A stretch of 64,000 nucleotides of DNA from Bacteroidota bacterium (GTDB taxonomy: Bacteria; Bacteroidota; Bacteroidia; Cytophagales; Cyclobacteriaceae), in the NCBI GenBank assembly GCA_018267215.1, contig JAFDYX010000002.1, positions 124,001 to 188,000 of the forward strand. The letters are read 5' to 3'. Positions 42,076-50,514 of the stretch are shown here, in pieces (position 1 is the first letter of the stretch; every line of letters begins with the position of its first letter). The notes below the pieces were generated by a model that was not told where the DNA came from, made no database searches, and saw only the letters and a list, made by a program, of their open reading frames with translations. Position numbers and translations under genes: made by a program.

Positions 42076-43548
42076 TTATTGCCCGGTAGTTCCTTTTGCT
42101 ACAGGCTTAGCTTTTTTCAACTGCAAAAATTTTTCATGGCGCGTTAAAAAATCATCAAGCTGTTTAATCGGGATCCGCTTGGCGATAATGATTTTTTTGT
42201 CGTCTAAAATATAAGTGCTGGGCGTGGTGTCGGCATAATACAGTTTACTGAAATGTTCTTTGACGTAGCTGCGTGGGCCGTTGACGGTAATCCACGGGGT
42301 TTTAAATTCTTTGATGAAGTCGCGCATCATCTTCATGGAGGTGTCGGTGGCTACGGCAAATACTTCTAAATTATATTTCGCCTTGTTCTTATTATAAAAT
42401 TCTACCAAGTGAGGGGTTTCTTCGCGGCAGTGGCCACAGTCGGGCCGGAATATGAACAGAATGGTGTACTTGGCTTTGATGTCGTACATGGACTTGGGCT
42501 GAAAGTTGGCATCCTGCATAATCAGGTTAGCGCCTTTTCTCCCCAGCATGCTCGAACGGATTTTATCGGCATACTCTTTTACCGTTTGCTTCAGCTTGGC
42601 GTTTGCCCAATAGTCCATTTCACCGGAAGCAAAATATTGATCGTAAACATTCACAAACACCTCATCCATCCCCATAATCTCAGGCTGCTGATATAAAAAC
42701 AGGCAAGTCCACACCAAGTATTTGTACGTTTCTTTATTTGATTTGACACGTGCCGTCAAATCATGAATGGCCGCGGTAACACTATCGGGCTGCTGAATAA
42801 AAAGCTTGGTCAGGTATTCTTTCAGTTTTTCCTGATACAGCGGCTGCGACAGGTGGGTCATGGCTTCATCACTCAGATTGAAATTATCGAAAAAATGGTG
42901 GCGGTAATATTTAAATTGAAAAGAAGAATCAATACTTCCATCTGCTTTTTTGGGCGGGTCAGGAACTGTAATCGGCACGGTAGCCTTCATGATGCGGGCC
43001 GTGAGGGCGGTGGGATATTTTTCGATGATCTCCTTTTGGTGAGCCATCACCTTGTCGTTGATCTTGGAAAAATCTTTTCTCGTTTCTTTCTTTTGCTCTT
43101 CTTTCAGTGTTGAATCTTTTAATATTTTTATCAGCGGCTCCGCTTCTTTGTTCCGCTCCATGTTGTAGGCAATATTTTCGTAAAAAAGCCGGTTGTCTTC
43201 ATCACCCTTCACCACCATGTGTTCGATGTAGTCCTCCATTTTTAAATACCCGGTGGCGTGTGTCTCTAATGTGAAGAACTGATTGTGCCCCACTACAAAC
43301 TCAAAAAGTTTATTCTTGGCCAGTACCAAAAAATACACGCCCTGAGGCAACGGCTTTTTGCCATCAAAATAAAATGAACCGTTTTTTACTTGGGCGGTGT
43401 CCATCAGCACCGTGCTTTCGCCTATGTAGCTGCCCAAATAAACGGTGGTGTCTTTCCATGATTTAATTTTGAAATTTATTTTATAACCCGTTTGAGCTGC
43501 CGCCCACGGACTGAGCAAACAAAACAAAATAAAAAATCGAAGTTTCAT
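42076..43548 (-). CDS. TlpA-like thioredoxin protein with DUF4369-type N-terminus
   Basis: 490 residues from the ATG at 43548 (MKLRFFILFCLL); the ORF start at 43578 is too early. Signal peptide about 1-18. The N-terminal region resembles DUF4369 (KINFKIKSWKDTTVYLGSYIGES), the middle is helical, and the C-terminal redoxin domain has the active CxxC in RPDCGHCREETPHLV. Such proteins work in the periplasm on cytochrome or envelope disulfides; the client is unknown. Confidence 0.88.
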   Translation of the reverse strand: MKLRFFILFCLLSPWAAAQTGYKINFKIKSWKDTTVYLGSYIGESTVLMDTAQVKNGSFYFDGKKPLPQGVYFLVLAKNKLFEFVVGHNQFFTLETHATGYLKMEDYIEHMVVKGDEDNRLFYENIAYNMERNKEAEPLIKILKDSTLKEEQKKETRKDFSKINDKVMAHQKEIIEKYPTALTARIMKATVPITVPDPPKKADGSIDSSFQFKYYRHHFFDNFNLSDEAMTHLSQPLYQEKLKEYLTKLFIQQPDSVTAAIHDLTARVKSNKETYKYLVWTCLFLYQQPEIMGMDEVFVNVYDQYFASGEMDYWANAKLKQTVKEYADKIRSSMLGRKGANLIMQDANFQPKSMYDIKAKYTILFIFRPDCGHCREETPHLVEFYNKNKAKYNLEVFAVATDTSMKMMRDFIKEFKTPWITVNGPRSYVKEHFSKLYYADTTPSTYILDDKKIIIAKRIPIKQLDDFLTRHEKFLQLKKAKPVAKGTTGQ

Positions 43549-43703
43549 ACAGTAAGTGTTTCGGAAGGCAAATTTCATAAAATCCTGTTTACATACAATG
43601 GCAATACATAGGCCGGGTTATCGTTTGGTAATCGGGTTTAAGAAGTTGTTAACATTTGTCAGACAAACTTTTAGGCAGGCACATTCCCCACCATTCAATT
43701 TTG

Positions 43704-43711
43704 TATTTTTG
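43704..43711 (+). promoter_or_regulatory. -7-like element just before gldA
   Basis: TATTTTTG matches TAnnTTTG and ends seven bases before the gldA ATG, so transcription from it would give an almost leaderless message. A -33 box is not clear. Low confidence. Confidence 0.3.
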
Positions 43712-43717
43712 TTGCTT

Positions 43718-44638
43718 ATGTCGCTCGCAGTACACCAACTCACTAAAATCTATGGCCAGCAAAAAGCAGTTGACGCCATTTCATTTTCGGTTGGCCAGGG
43801 GGAGATCGTAGGGTTTTTAGGGCCGAACGGGGCGGGCAAATCCACTACCATGAAAATTGCCACCGGCTATATTCCCGCCACCAGCGGTGACGTAGTAGTA
43901 AATGGACTCAACGTAGCCGAGCAGCCGATGCAGGTAAAAAAAAACATTGGCTACCTGCCCGAACACAATCCCCTTTATCTGGATATGTACGTTCACGAGT
44001 ACTTAAATTTTATCGGGAAGGTTTATCAAATTCCTTCTGCACAACTGAAAGCCCGTGTGCGGGAAATGATTGCCCTGTGTGGGCTTGAGGTAGAGCAACA
44101 CAAACTGATAGGCTTGCTTTCTAAAGGATACCGTCAGCGAGTGGGATTGGCGCAGGCATTGGTGCACAACCCACCGGTATTGATTTTGGATGAGCCTACC
44201 ACCGGGCTCGACCCCAACCAGATTATGGAAATCAGGAAGTTGATCAAAGAAGTAAGCCAAAACAAAACGGTTATTTTTTCTACCCACATTATGCAGGAAG
44301 TGCAAGCATTGTGCGACCGCGTGATCATCATCAACAAAGGAAAAATTGTAGCAGACGATTGGCTCAAGAACCTGATCGGCAAAAACGAAAACCGGTCTGT
44401 GATTGTGGTGGAATTTAAAGAACCTGTGGCAGTTGCTGACTTGTCTTCTTTGCCGGGCGTTGAAAAGGTTGTTGAAAAAGATAACCGGTTTTATGTCTAT
44501 GCCCTGCCCCACTGCGATGTGCGCCCGGAGTTGATCCGCTTTGCCTCCGACAAAAATATTTCCCTGACAAGCCTGCGGCAGCAGGAAAACTCAATCGAAG
44601 AAATTTTCCGTTTACTTACCACCGAAGCCACGGCATGA
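43718..44638 (+). CDS. gldA: ABC transporter ATP-binding protein, GldA-like
   Basis: 306 residues from the ATG at 43718 (MSLAVHQLTKIYG); the ORF start at 43556 adds a non-family stretch. Walker A is GPNGAGKST, the signature is LLSKGYRQRVGLAQAL, and Walker B is VLILDEPTTGLD. Length, order and neighbours (permease, then GldG-like) match gldA of the gliding ABC transporter, which in Flavobacterium is needed for gliding in some strains. Whether this organism glides is unknown. It overlaps the next gene by ATGA (44635-44638). Confidence 0.88.
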   Translation: MSLAVHQLTKIYGQQKAVDAISFSVGQGEIVGFLGPNGAGKSTTMKIATGYIPATSGDVVVNGLNVAEQPMQVKKNIGYLPEHNPLYLDMYVHEYLNFIGKVYQIPSAQLKARVREMIALCGLEVEQHKLIGLLSKGYRQRVGLAQALVHNPPVLILDEPTTGLDPNQIMEIRKLIKEVSQNKTVIFSTHIMQEVQALCDRVIIINKGKIVADDWLKNLIGKNENRSVIVVEFKEPVAVADLSSLPGVEKVVEKDNRFYVYALPHCDVRPELIRFASDKNISLTSLRQQENSIEEIFRLLTTEATA

Positions 44639-45360
44639 TCCGCATTTTCGCCAAAGAATTTAACAGCTACCTCAATTCGCTCATTGCTTATTTGGTGATC
44701 AGCGTATTCCTGACCGGCATCGGGCTGCTGTTGTGGGTATTTCCTGAAACCTCTGTGCTGCAGTATGGCTTTGCCGATATGAGCACCTTGTTTACTATGG
44801 CACCTTATGTTTTTATCTTTTTAATTCCGGCCATTACCATGAAAAGTTTTGCCGAAGAAAAAAAGATGGGCACACTAGAACTTTTGCTCACTAAGCCCCT
44901 CACCGACTGGGGCATTGTATTGGGCAAATTTTTCGCCTCGTTTGCGCTGACATTGGTAGCGCTTATTCCTACCGCTATCTATTATTTTTCAATTTATCAA
45001 TTAGGCAACCCTGTGGGCAATGTAGATACTGCGGGTGTCATCGGTTCTTATATCGGATTAAGTTTGCTGGCTGCCGTGTTTTGCAGTTTTGGCATCTGCG
45101 CCTCTACCCTTACCACCAACCAAATTGTGTCGTTCATCCTGGCTGCTTTCTTTTGTTTTATTTTTTATACGGGGTTCGATTCGCTTGCTGCCTTGGCAGG
45201 CAATGACTCGTTGCTGGTAAAACAATGGGGTGTACTTTATCACTACGAAGCTTTGAGCAAGGGGTTGATTGACAGCCGCGATGTCATCTATTTTATCAGT
45301 GTAACCGGCTTGGCATTGTTATGTGCCAAGACAGTAATTGGAAGCAGGCAGTGGGCATGA
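44635..45360 (+). CDS. gldF: ABC transporter permease, GldF-like
   Basis: 241 residues with six membrane segments (first FNSYLNSLIAYLVISVFLTGIG), of the ABC-2 permease type, as in GldF. The phrase ITMKSFAEEKKMGTLELLLTKPLTD is characteristic of this permease family. It starts inside the gldA stop (ATGA), and its own stop overlaps the gldG start (ATGA, 45357-45360). Such close coupling suggests a fixed stoichiometry complex. Confidence 0.88.
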   Translation: MIRIFAKEFNSYLNSLIAYLVISVFLTGIGLLLWVFPETSVLQYGFADMSTLFTMAPYVFIFLIPAITMKSFAEEKKMGTLELLLTKPLTDWGIVLGKFFASFALTLVALIPTAIYYFSIYQLGNPVGNVDTAGVIGSYIGLSLLAAVFCSFGICASTLTTNQIVSFILAAFFCFIFYTGFDSLAALAGNDSLLVKQWGVLYHYEALSKGLIDSRDVIYFISVTGLALLCAKTVIGSRQWA

Positions 45361-47054
45361 AAAATTCTAGTTCTACACTTGGCAGTAAAAAAACAGGCGA
45401 CCTGCTGTTACTGGCCAACGGCATCGCGCTGGTGATGTTGCTCAATTTGGTTTCTTCGTTTTATTTTTTTCGGGCTGACCTGACAGAAGAAAAGCGGTAC
45501 ACCATTAAGCCGCAAACCAAAGAGATGTTGAAAAATCTGGATGACGAAGTATTTGTAGAAGTTTTCCTGGAAGGCGACCTCAACCCGGGCTTCAAACGCT
45601 TTCAAAAATCTGTGAAGGAGACACTGGAAGAATTTCGTATCTATTCTAACAACAAAGTAAAATACATTTTCACCAACCCGGCACAGGCTAAAGGCGAGAA
45701 GGCGCGCAATGAATTTATGCGCGAGCTGGCTGCAAAAGGAATTGAGCCGATGAATGTCATCGAAACCCAAAACGGACAGCGCGTGGAGAAATTTGTCTTT
45801 CCGGGTGCGCTAATATCGTATGGCGGATTTGAAACCGGTGTGATGCTACTGAAAGGCAATAGAGCAAAAAACGCGCAAGAAGTATTGAATGAGTCCATCG
45901 AAGGAACAGAATATGAATTAGCCAATGCCATCTACAAACTGAGCAACCCCCATCGCCAAAGTGTAGGCCTACTGAAAGGACACGGTGAGTTGGATAGTCT
46001 GGATATTGCCGGATTGCATCAATCGCTGCTGGAGCAGCACGCTGTTTACAATATTGACCTCTCTCAAAAAAAATCACTCGATCGTCTGTCGCTGCTGATC
46101 GTAGCTAAACCCACGCAGCCATTTTCGCAAGCCGACAAATACCAACTCGATCAGTACATCATGCACGGAGGTAAAGTTCTCTTTCTGCTCGACCGGCTGG
46201 AAGCCAACATGGACAGCGCCTCGCGCGATGACTACTATGCGTTTCCCTACGACACCAAATTAGACGATCAGCTATTCAAATATGGAGTGCGCATCAACCC
46301 CGACTTGGTTGAAGATCGTGTGTCAGGAAAATATCCGGTAGTGGTGGGCAAGGCCGGAAACCGGCCCCAGATCATGCAACTCGACTGGCCTTTCTTTCCT
46401 TTGATCAACCAATATGCCGAGCACCCCATCACCCGCAATCTCGATGCCACGCTGACAAAATTTGTCAGCAGCATAGACACGGTGAAAGCCACGGGCATCA
46501 AGAAAACCCCGCTCCTCTTTTCATCGCCCTACACACGGAAAGTTACTGCGCCTGTGAAGGTGGGTGTCAATGATTTGCGCAAACAACTGCAAGAGGGAAA
46601 TTTTAATCAGGGAAAAATACCGGTGGCCTATTTGTTAGAGGGCAGTTTCACTTCTCTATTCAAAAATCGTTTTGCTCCCGATGGCGCAGATACATCCGGT
46701 TTTCGCGGCAACAGCCTGCCCACTAAAATTATTATAGTAGCCGATGGCGATGTAGCCCGCAATGCTGTCAACCCACGCGAACAAAAAGCCCAGCCGCTTG
46801 GCTTCGACCCGGTGATGCAATACACGTTTGCCAATGCTGATTTGCTGATGAACATGGTAGCCTACCTGACAAATGAAAACGGACTGATCCGCGTGCGCAA
46901 TAAAGAAGTGAAAATCCGTCCGTTGGATAAAGAGAAAATTAAAAACGAAGAAACAACCTGGCAGTTTATCAATTTGGTTTTACCTGTGGTAGCCATCATA
47001 GCCTTTGGCATGGGGCGCTCTTATTTAAGAAAAAGAAAATACACCAAACGTTAA
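45357..47054 (+). CDS. gldG: GldG-like ABC transporter accessory protein
   Basis: 565 residues from the ATG at 45357; the ORF start at 45321 lies inside gldF. An N-terminal membrane segment (about 21-37), a large extracytoplasmic domain with the GldG/IFT52-like core (YLLEGSFTSLFKNRF and similar, VVGKAGNRPQ), and a C-terminal membrane segment (about 545-562, FINLVLPVVAIIAFGMG) with a basic tail. This is the GldG arrangement: permease-associated, periplasm-facing. It follows gldF by a 4-base overlap. Confidence 0.88.
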   Translation: MKNSSSTLGSKKTGDLLLLANGIALVMLLNLVSSFYFFRADLTEEKRYTIKPQTKEMLKNLDDEVFVEVFLEGDLNPGFKRFQKSVKETLEEFRIYSNNKVKYIFTNPAQAKGEKARNEFMRELAAKGIEPMNVIETQNGQRVEKFVFPGALISYGGFETGVMLLKGNRAKNAQEVLNESIEGTEYELANAIYKLSNPHRQSVGLLKGHGELDSLDIAGLHQSLLEQHAVYNIDLSQKKSLDRLSLLIVAKPTQPFSQADKYQLDQYIMHGGKVLFLLDRLEANMDSASRDDYYAFPYDTKLDDQLFKYGVRINPDLVEDRVSGKYPVVVGKAGNRPQIMQLDWPFFPLINQYAEHPITRNLDATLTKFVSSIDTVKATGIKKTPLLFSSPYTRKVTAPVKVGVNDLRKQLQEGNFNQGKIPVAYLLEGSFTSLFKNRFAPDGADTSGFRGNSLPTKIIIVADGDVARNAVNPREQKAQPLGFDPVMQYTFANADLLMNMVAYLTNENGLIRVRNKEVKIRPLDKEKIKNEETTWQFINLVLPVVAIIAFGMGRSYLRKRKYTKR

Positions 47055-47057
47055 AGG

Positions 47058-47990
47058 GTGCAAAAGAAACGAAACATACAATTGATTGCGTTGCTGGCCG
47101 TGCTGATCTTGCTTACCGGCATCGTCTATCTATTCACTGGTCAAAATAGCAGGCCATCTGTTGACAAACAGATTTTTCAAATTCCTAACCTCGACAAAAT
47201 TGACCGAGTTGAACTGCAATCGGCCAGCGGAAAAACAGAATTAAAATTCGATGGCGCGAAATGGTTGGCTAACGGATTTGAGGCCGATAGCCGGATGGTT
47301 ACCGTTTTGTTTGCCACTTTAAAGCAGGCAGAAGCAAAACGAAAAGTGGCTACACACCAACAAGATTCATTGCAAAAAGAAATGACGCACAGTGGTGTCA
47401 GGGTTTCATGCTTTCAAGGTCAGGCATTGGTAAAAGAATTTTTATCGTTGGGAGACCCCAACAGAAACGAAACGTACTTCAGTCAAAACGGAGGCACACC
47501 TTATCTGATGGTCATACCCGGCTATCGTGTTTCCATTGCCTCCATTTTTTCTTTACCTACCAACGACTGGCGCGACAAGCGGGTATTTAGTTTTAACTGG
47601 CAAAACATCAAAAGCTTGGAAGTAAATTTCCCGACTGATCCATCACAGGGTTTTAAAGCCATTTTTAAAAACGGAATTTTTGGGATTGACGGAATTAAAA
47701 CTGACACCACCAAACTGGATGTTTTTATGGATGTTTTATTTCAACTGCGGGCTGAAAAGATTGTTACCACTCAAAAATCTGTTTACGACAGTCTGACACA
47801 ACTTCCTTTTACAGAAAAAATAACCATTGCCGATTTGGGCGACAATACGTACACCTTGCAAATTTTACAGCCGATCAAAGGCAAGCCTTCGGTAACTGCT
47901 TTACGAAATGCGGATTGGATTGAGCTGAACAAAAATGTGTTGCCTGAAATTTTCAGGATGAGAAATCATTTTATCCAAAAGGCAGAGTAG
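47058..47990 (+). CDS. DUF4340 domain protein
   Basis: 310 residues from a GTG at 47058, three bases after the gldG stop. One N-terminal membrane segment (about 7-25, LIALLAVLILLTGIVYLFTG) is followed by a periplasmic DUF4340 domain (IFQIPNLDKIDRVELQSASGKTELKFDG and a repeat of similar layout). DUF4340 genes commonly accompany gldFG-type transporters; their role is not established. It is convergent with topA (gap of five bases). Confidence 0.85.
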   Translation: MQKKRNIQLIALLAVLILLTGIVYLFTGQNSRPSVDKQIFQIPNLDKIDRVELQSASGKTELKFDGAKWLANGFEADSRMVTVLFATLKQAEAKRKVATHQQDSLQKEMTHSGVRVSCFQGQALVKEFLSLGDPNRNETYFSQNGGTPYLMVIPGYRVSIASIFSLPTNDWRDKRVFSFNWQNIKSLEVNFPTDPSQGFKAIFKNGIFGIDGIKTDTTKLDVFMDVLFQLRAEKIVTTQKSVYDSLTQLPFTEKITIADLGDNTYTLQILQPIKGKPSVTALRNADWIELNKNVLPEIFRMRNHFIQKAE

Positions 47991-47995
47991 TTCTT

Positions 47996-50329
47996 CTATT
48001 CTTTTTTTCTCCGCACAAATCTTCCCTTTTTCTCGGGAGTGTTGGCAGCTAATGTCGTACATTCTTCCAGCGTCAGTTCTTCGGGAATTTTTCCTTTCGG
48101 GATTTTTACATTCTTTTTTCCGGCCTTAATGTAGGGGCCGAAGCGGCCGTTCAGAACTTGTATCTCCGGGTTTTCAGCAAACAATTTAATTGTCTTATTG
48201 GCATCGGCTTCGCGCTTGGCTTGGATCAGTTCTACCGCACGCGCTGGTGTGATGTTGTATGGATCTTCGCCTTTGGGTATCGAAACAAATTTTTTGTTGT
48301 GCAGCACATACGGCCCGAAGCGACCAATGTTGGCCACCACCGGCAGGTCTTCAAACGTGCCGAGGTCGCGTGGCATCTTCATCAATTCCAGCGCATCTGC
48401 CAGTGTAATGTTTTCAATGAATTGTCCCGTACGCAGGGCGGCAAATTTTGGTTTCTCGCCTCCGTTATCGTCAGGATTTTCGCCCAATTGTACATAAGCT
48501 CCAAACTTGCCAAGTTTTACGTACACATTCTTGCCTGTTTTGGGGTCAACACCCAACTCGCGGTTTTTATTTTGCACCGCGCTGCGCTCGATGTTTTCTG
48601 TCTTCGCTACGGTTTTATGAAATGGCTTGTAAAACCCTTCCAGCATTTTTTGCCATTTCAATTTGCCGTTGGCGATCTCATCAAATTCTTTTTCAATTTC
48701 TGCCGTGAACGAGTAGTTAGTAATATCAGAAAAATGCTCTACCAGAAAATCGTTTACAATCATGGCCGTATTGGTGGGAAACAATTTATTTTTTTCGGCA
48801 CCCGTGATTTCTGTTTCTTTCTTGTGTAGAATCTGGTCATTCTTTAACACATGCACCTGATAGTTTCGCTCCACGCCTTCACGGCTTTCTTTTACCACAT
48901 AGCCACGCTTCTGCACGGTAGAAATAGTGGGCGCGTACGTGGAAGGACGGCCAATGCCCAGTTCTTCCAACTTCTTCACCAAGCTGGCTTCGGTGTAGCG
49001 TGCCGGGTGGCGCGTGAAGGTTTGGGTAGCTGATAGTTCTTCTAAGTTCAACTCCTGCCCTACGGTAAGTGGTGGCAACACTTTTCCGCCTTCGTCATCG
49101 CCCTCGTCTTCATCGCGCGACTCGAAATACACTTTTAAGAAACCTTCAAACTTTACTACCTCGCCTTGAGCAGTCAATTGTTTTTTATTCGTAGAAATAT
49201 TGATGACGGCCGTTGTTCTTTCTAATTCAGCATCGGCCATTTGCGAGGCGATGGCTCGTTTCCAGATCAACTCGTACAACCGTTGTGCGTTGCGATCCAT
49301 GCCCGGGTCGAGCACGGAAAAATCGGTGGGGCGGATGGCTTCGTGGGCTTCCTGCGCACTGGCCGACTTGGTTTTAAATTTCCGCACGTGCACGAACTCT
49401 TTTCCATACGCAGACGTAATTTGCTTGGTGGCTCCGCCTATGGCTTCATCCGAAAGATTGACTGAGTCTGTTCTCATGTACGAAATCTTTCCTGCCTCGT
49501 ATAGCTTTTGGGCTACCATCATGGTTTGCGAAACCGAAAAACTCAATTTCCTTCCGGCCTCTTGTTGCAAAGTGGAAGTAGTGAACGGAGGAGCAGGCGA
49601 TTTTTTAGCCGGCTTCTTTTGCAGGTCGCCTATCGAAAATTTAGCCTTCTTACAAGACTCCAGAAACTTCAGGGCATCCTCTTCGTTCTCAAACTTTTCA
49701 GGCAACTCGGCCACCAGTTGTTTTCCTTTGCCCAAGTCAAAAACGGCCGACACTTTGTATGCTGACTTGGTATCGAATTTTTCTATTTCGCGTTCGCGCT
49801 CTACAATCAACCGCACAGCTACACTCTGCACGCGGCCTGCCGACAACCCGGTTTTAATTTTCTTCCACAAGATGGGCGACAATTCAAAACCCACCAGCCT
49901 GTCTAATACCCTGCGGGCTTGTTGTGCATTTACCAAATCAATATCTATGCTGCGCGGGTTTTGGATGGCATTGAGGATGGCGTTTTTGGTAATTTCAGTA
50001 AAGACAATGCGCCTGGTTTTTTTATCGTTCAGGTCTAACACTTCTTTCAGGTGCCACGATATGGCCTCTCCTTCGCGGTCTTCATCGGAAGCGAGGTAAA
50101 CCATCTCAGCTCCTTTCGCCAACTCTTTCAATTTTTTAATAACCTCTTTCTTGTCGGGCGAAACTTCGTAGGTAGGCTCAAAATTATTTTCAATGTCAAT
50201 CGCTCCCTTGCCTTTGGGCAAGTCGCGGATGTGCCCCATGCTGGACGCTACCTTATAACCTTTTCCCAAATAACCTTCAATGGTTTTTGCTTTCGCGGGC
50301 GACTCAACAATCACTAAATTCTTCGACAT
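47996..50329 (-). CDS. topA: DNA topoisomerase I (type IA)
   Basis: 777 residues. TOPRIM domain with Glu9 in VESPAKAKTIEGYLG and the acidic triad SDEDREG at 81-87; catalytic Tyr284 in ISYMRTDSVN. After about residue 590 the C-terminus carries three Topo_C_Rpt-like repeats (KLGKFGAYVQLG, NIGRFGPYVLHNKKF, NGRFGPYIKAGKKNV) instead of zinc ribbons, a common layout in this phylum. It relaxes negative supercoils. It is divergent from the M1 peptidase gene and convergent with the DUF4340 gene. Confidence 0.97.
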   Translation of the reverse strand: MSKNLVIVESPAKAKTIEGYLGKGYKVASSMGHIRDLPKGKGAIDIENNFEPTYEVSPDKKEVIKKLKELAKGAEMVYLASDEDREGEAISWHLKEVLDLNDKKTRRIVFTEITKNAILNAIQNPRSIDIDLVNAQQARRVLDRLVGFELSPILWKKIKTGLSAGRVQSVAVRLIVEREREIEKFDTKSAYKVSAVFDLGKGKQLVAELPEKFENEEDALKFLESCKKAKFSIGDLQKKPAKKSPAPPFTTSTLQQEAGRKLSFSVSQTMMVAQKLYEAGKISYMRTDSVNLSDEAIGGATKQITSAYGKEFVHVRKFKTKSASAQEAHEAIRPTDFSVLDPGMDRNAQRLYELIWKRAIASQMADAELERTTAVINISTNKKQLTAQGEVVKFEGFLKVYFESRDEDEGDDEGGKVLPPLTVGQELNLEELSATQTFTRHPARYTEASLVKKLEELGIGRPSTYAPTISTVQKRGYVVKESREGVERNYQVHVLKNDQILHKKETEITGAEKNKLFPTNTAMIVNDFLVEHFSDITNYSFTAEIEKEFDEIANGKLKWQKMLEGFYKPFHKTVAKTENIERSAVQNKNRELGVDPKTGKNVYVKLGKFGAYVQLGENPDDNGGEKPKFAALRTGQFIENITLADALELMKMPRDLGTFEDLPVVANIGRFGPYVLHNKKFVSIPKGEDPYNITPARAVELIQAKREADANKTIKLFAENPEIQVLNGRFGPYIKAGKKNVKIPKGKIPEELTLEECTTLAANTPEKKGRFVRRKKE

Positions 50330-50462
50330 GATCTAACTTTATTTTTCAGTTCAAACGGCTCAAATATCTGTAATTTTTTAAAAACCAAAATTTAAGCACC
50401 GGCACGAGGCTGTATTTTTTGCATAAAAAGGCACAATCGGCTACAGCTAAAATCGCTTTCCG

Positions 50463-50493
50463 TTGGCTTATCAACCGTTTTCATTTATGTTTG
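50463..50493 (+). promoter_or_regulatory. Promoter of the M1 peptidase gene
   Basis: TTGG (50463-50466) and TATGTTTG (50486-50493, exact TAnnTTTG) with a 19-base spacer, 21 bases before the ATG at 50515. The longer reading frame starting at 50419 would lie upstream of this promoter, supporting the start at 50515. Confidence 0.55.
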
Positions 50494-50514
50494 TCTGCCC
50501 ATAAAAAAATATTT

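Noticed and set aside
49200..50099. 299-residue plus-strand reading frame opposite topA
   Set aside because: It lies wholly antisense to a complete type IA topoisomerase with all catalytic motifs; long antisense frames are common opposite such genes and this one has no recognisable domain.
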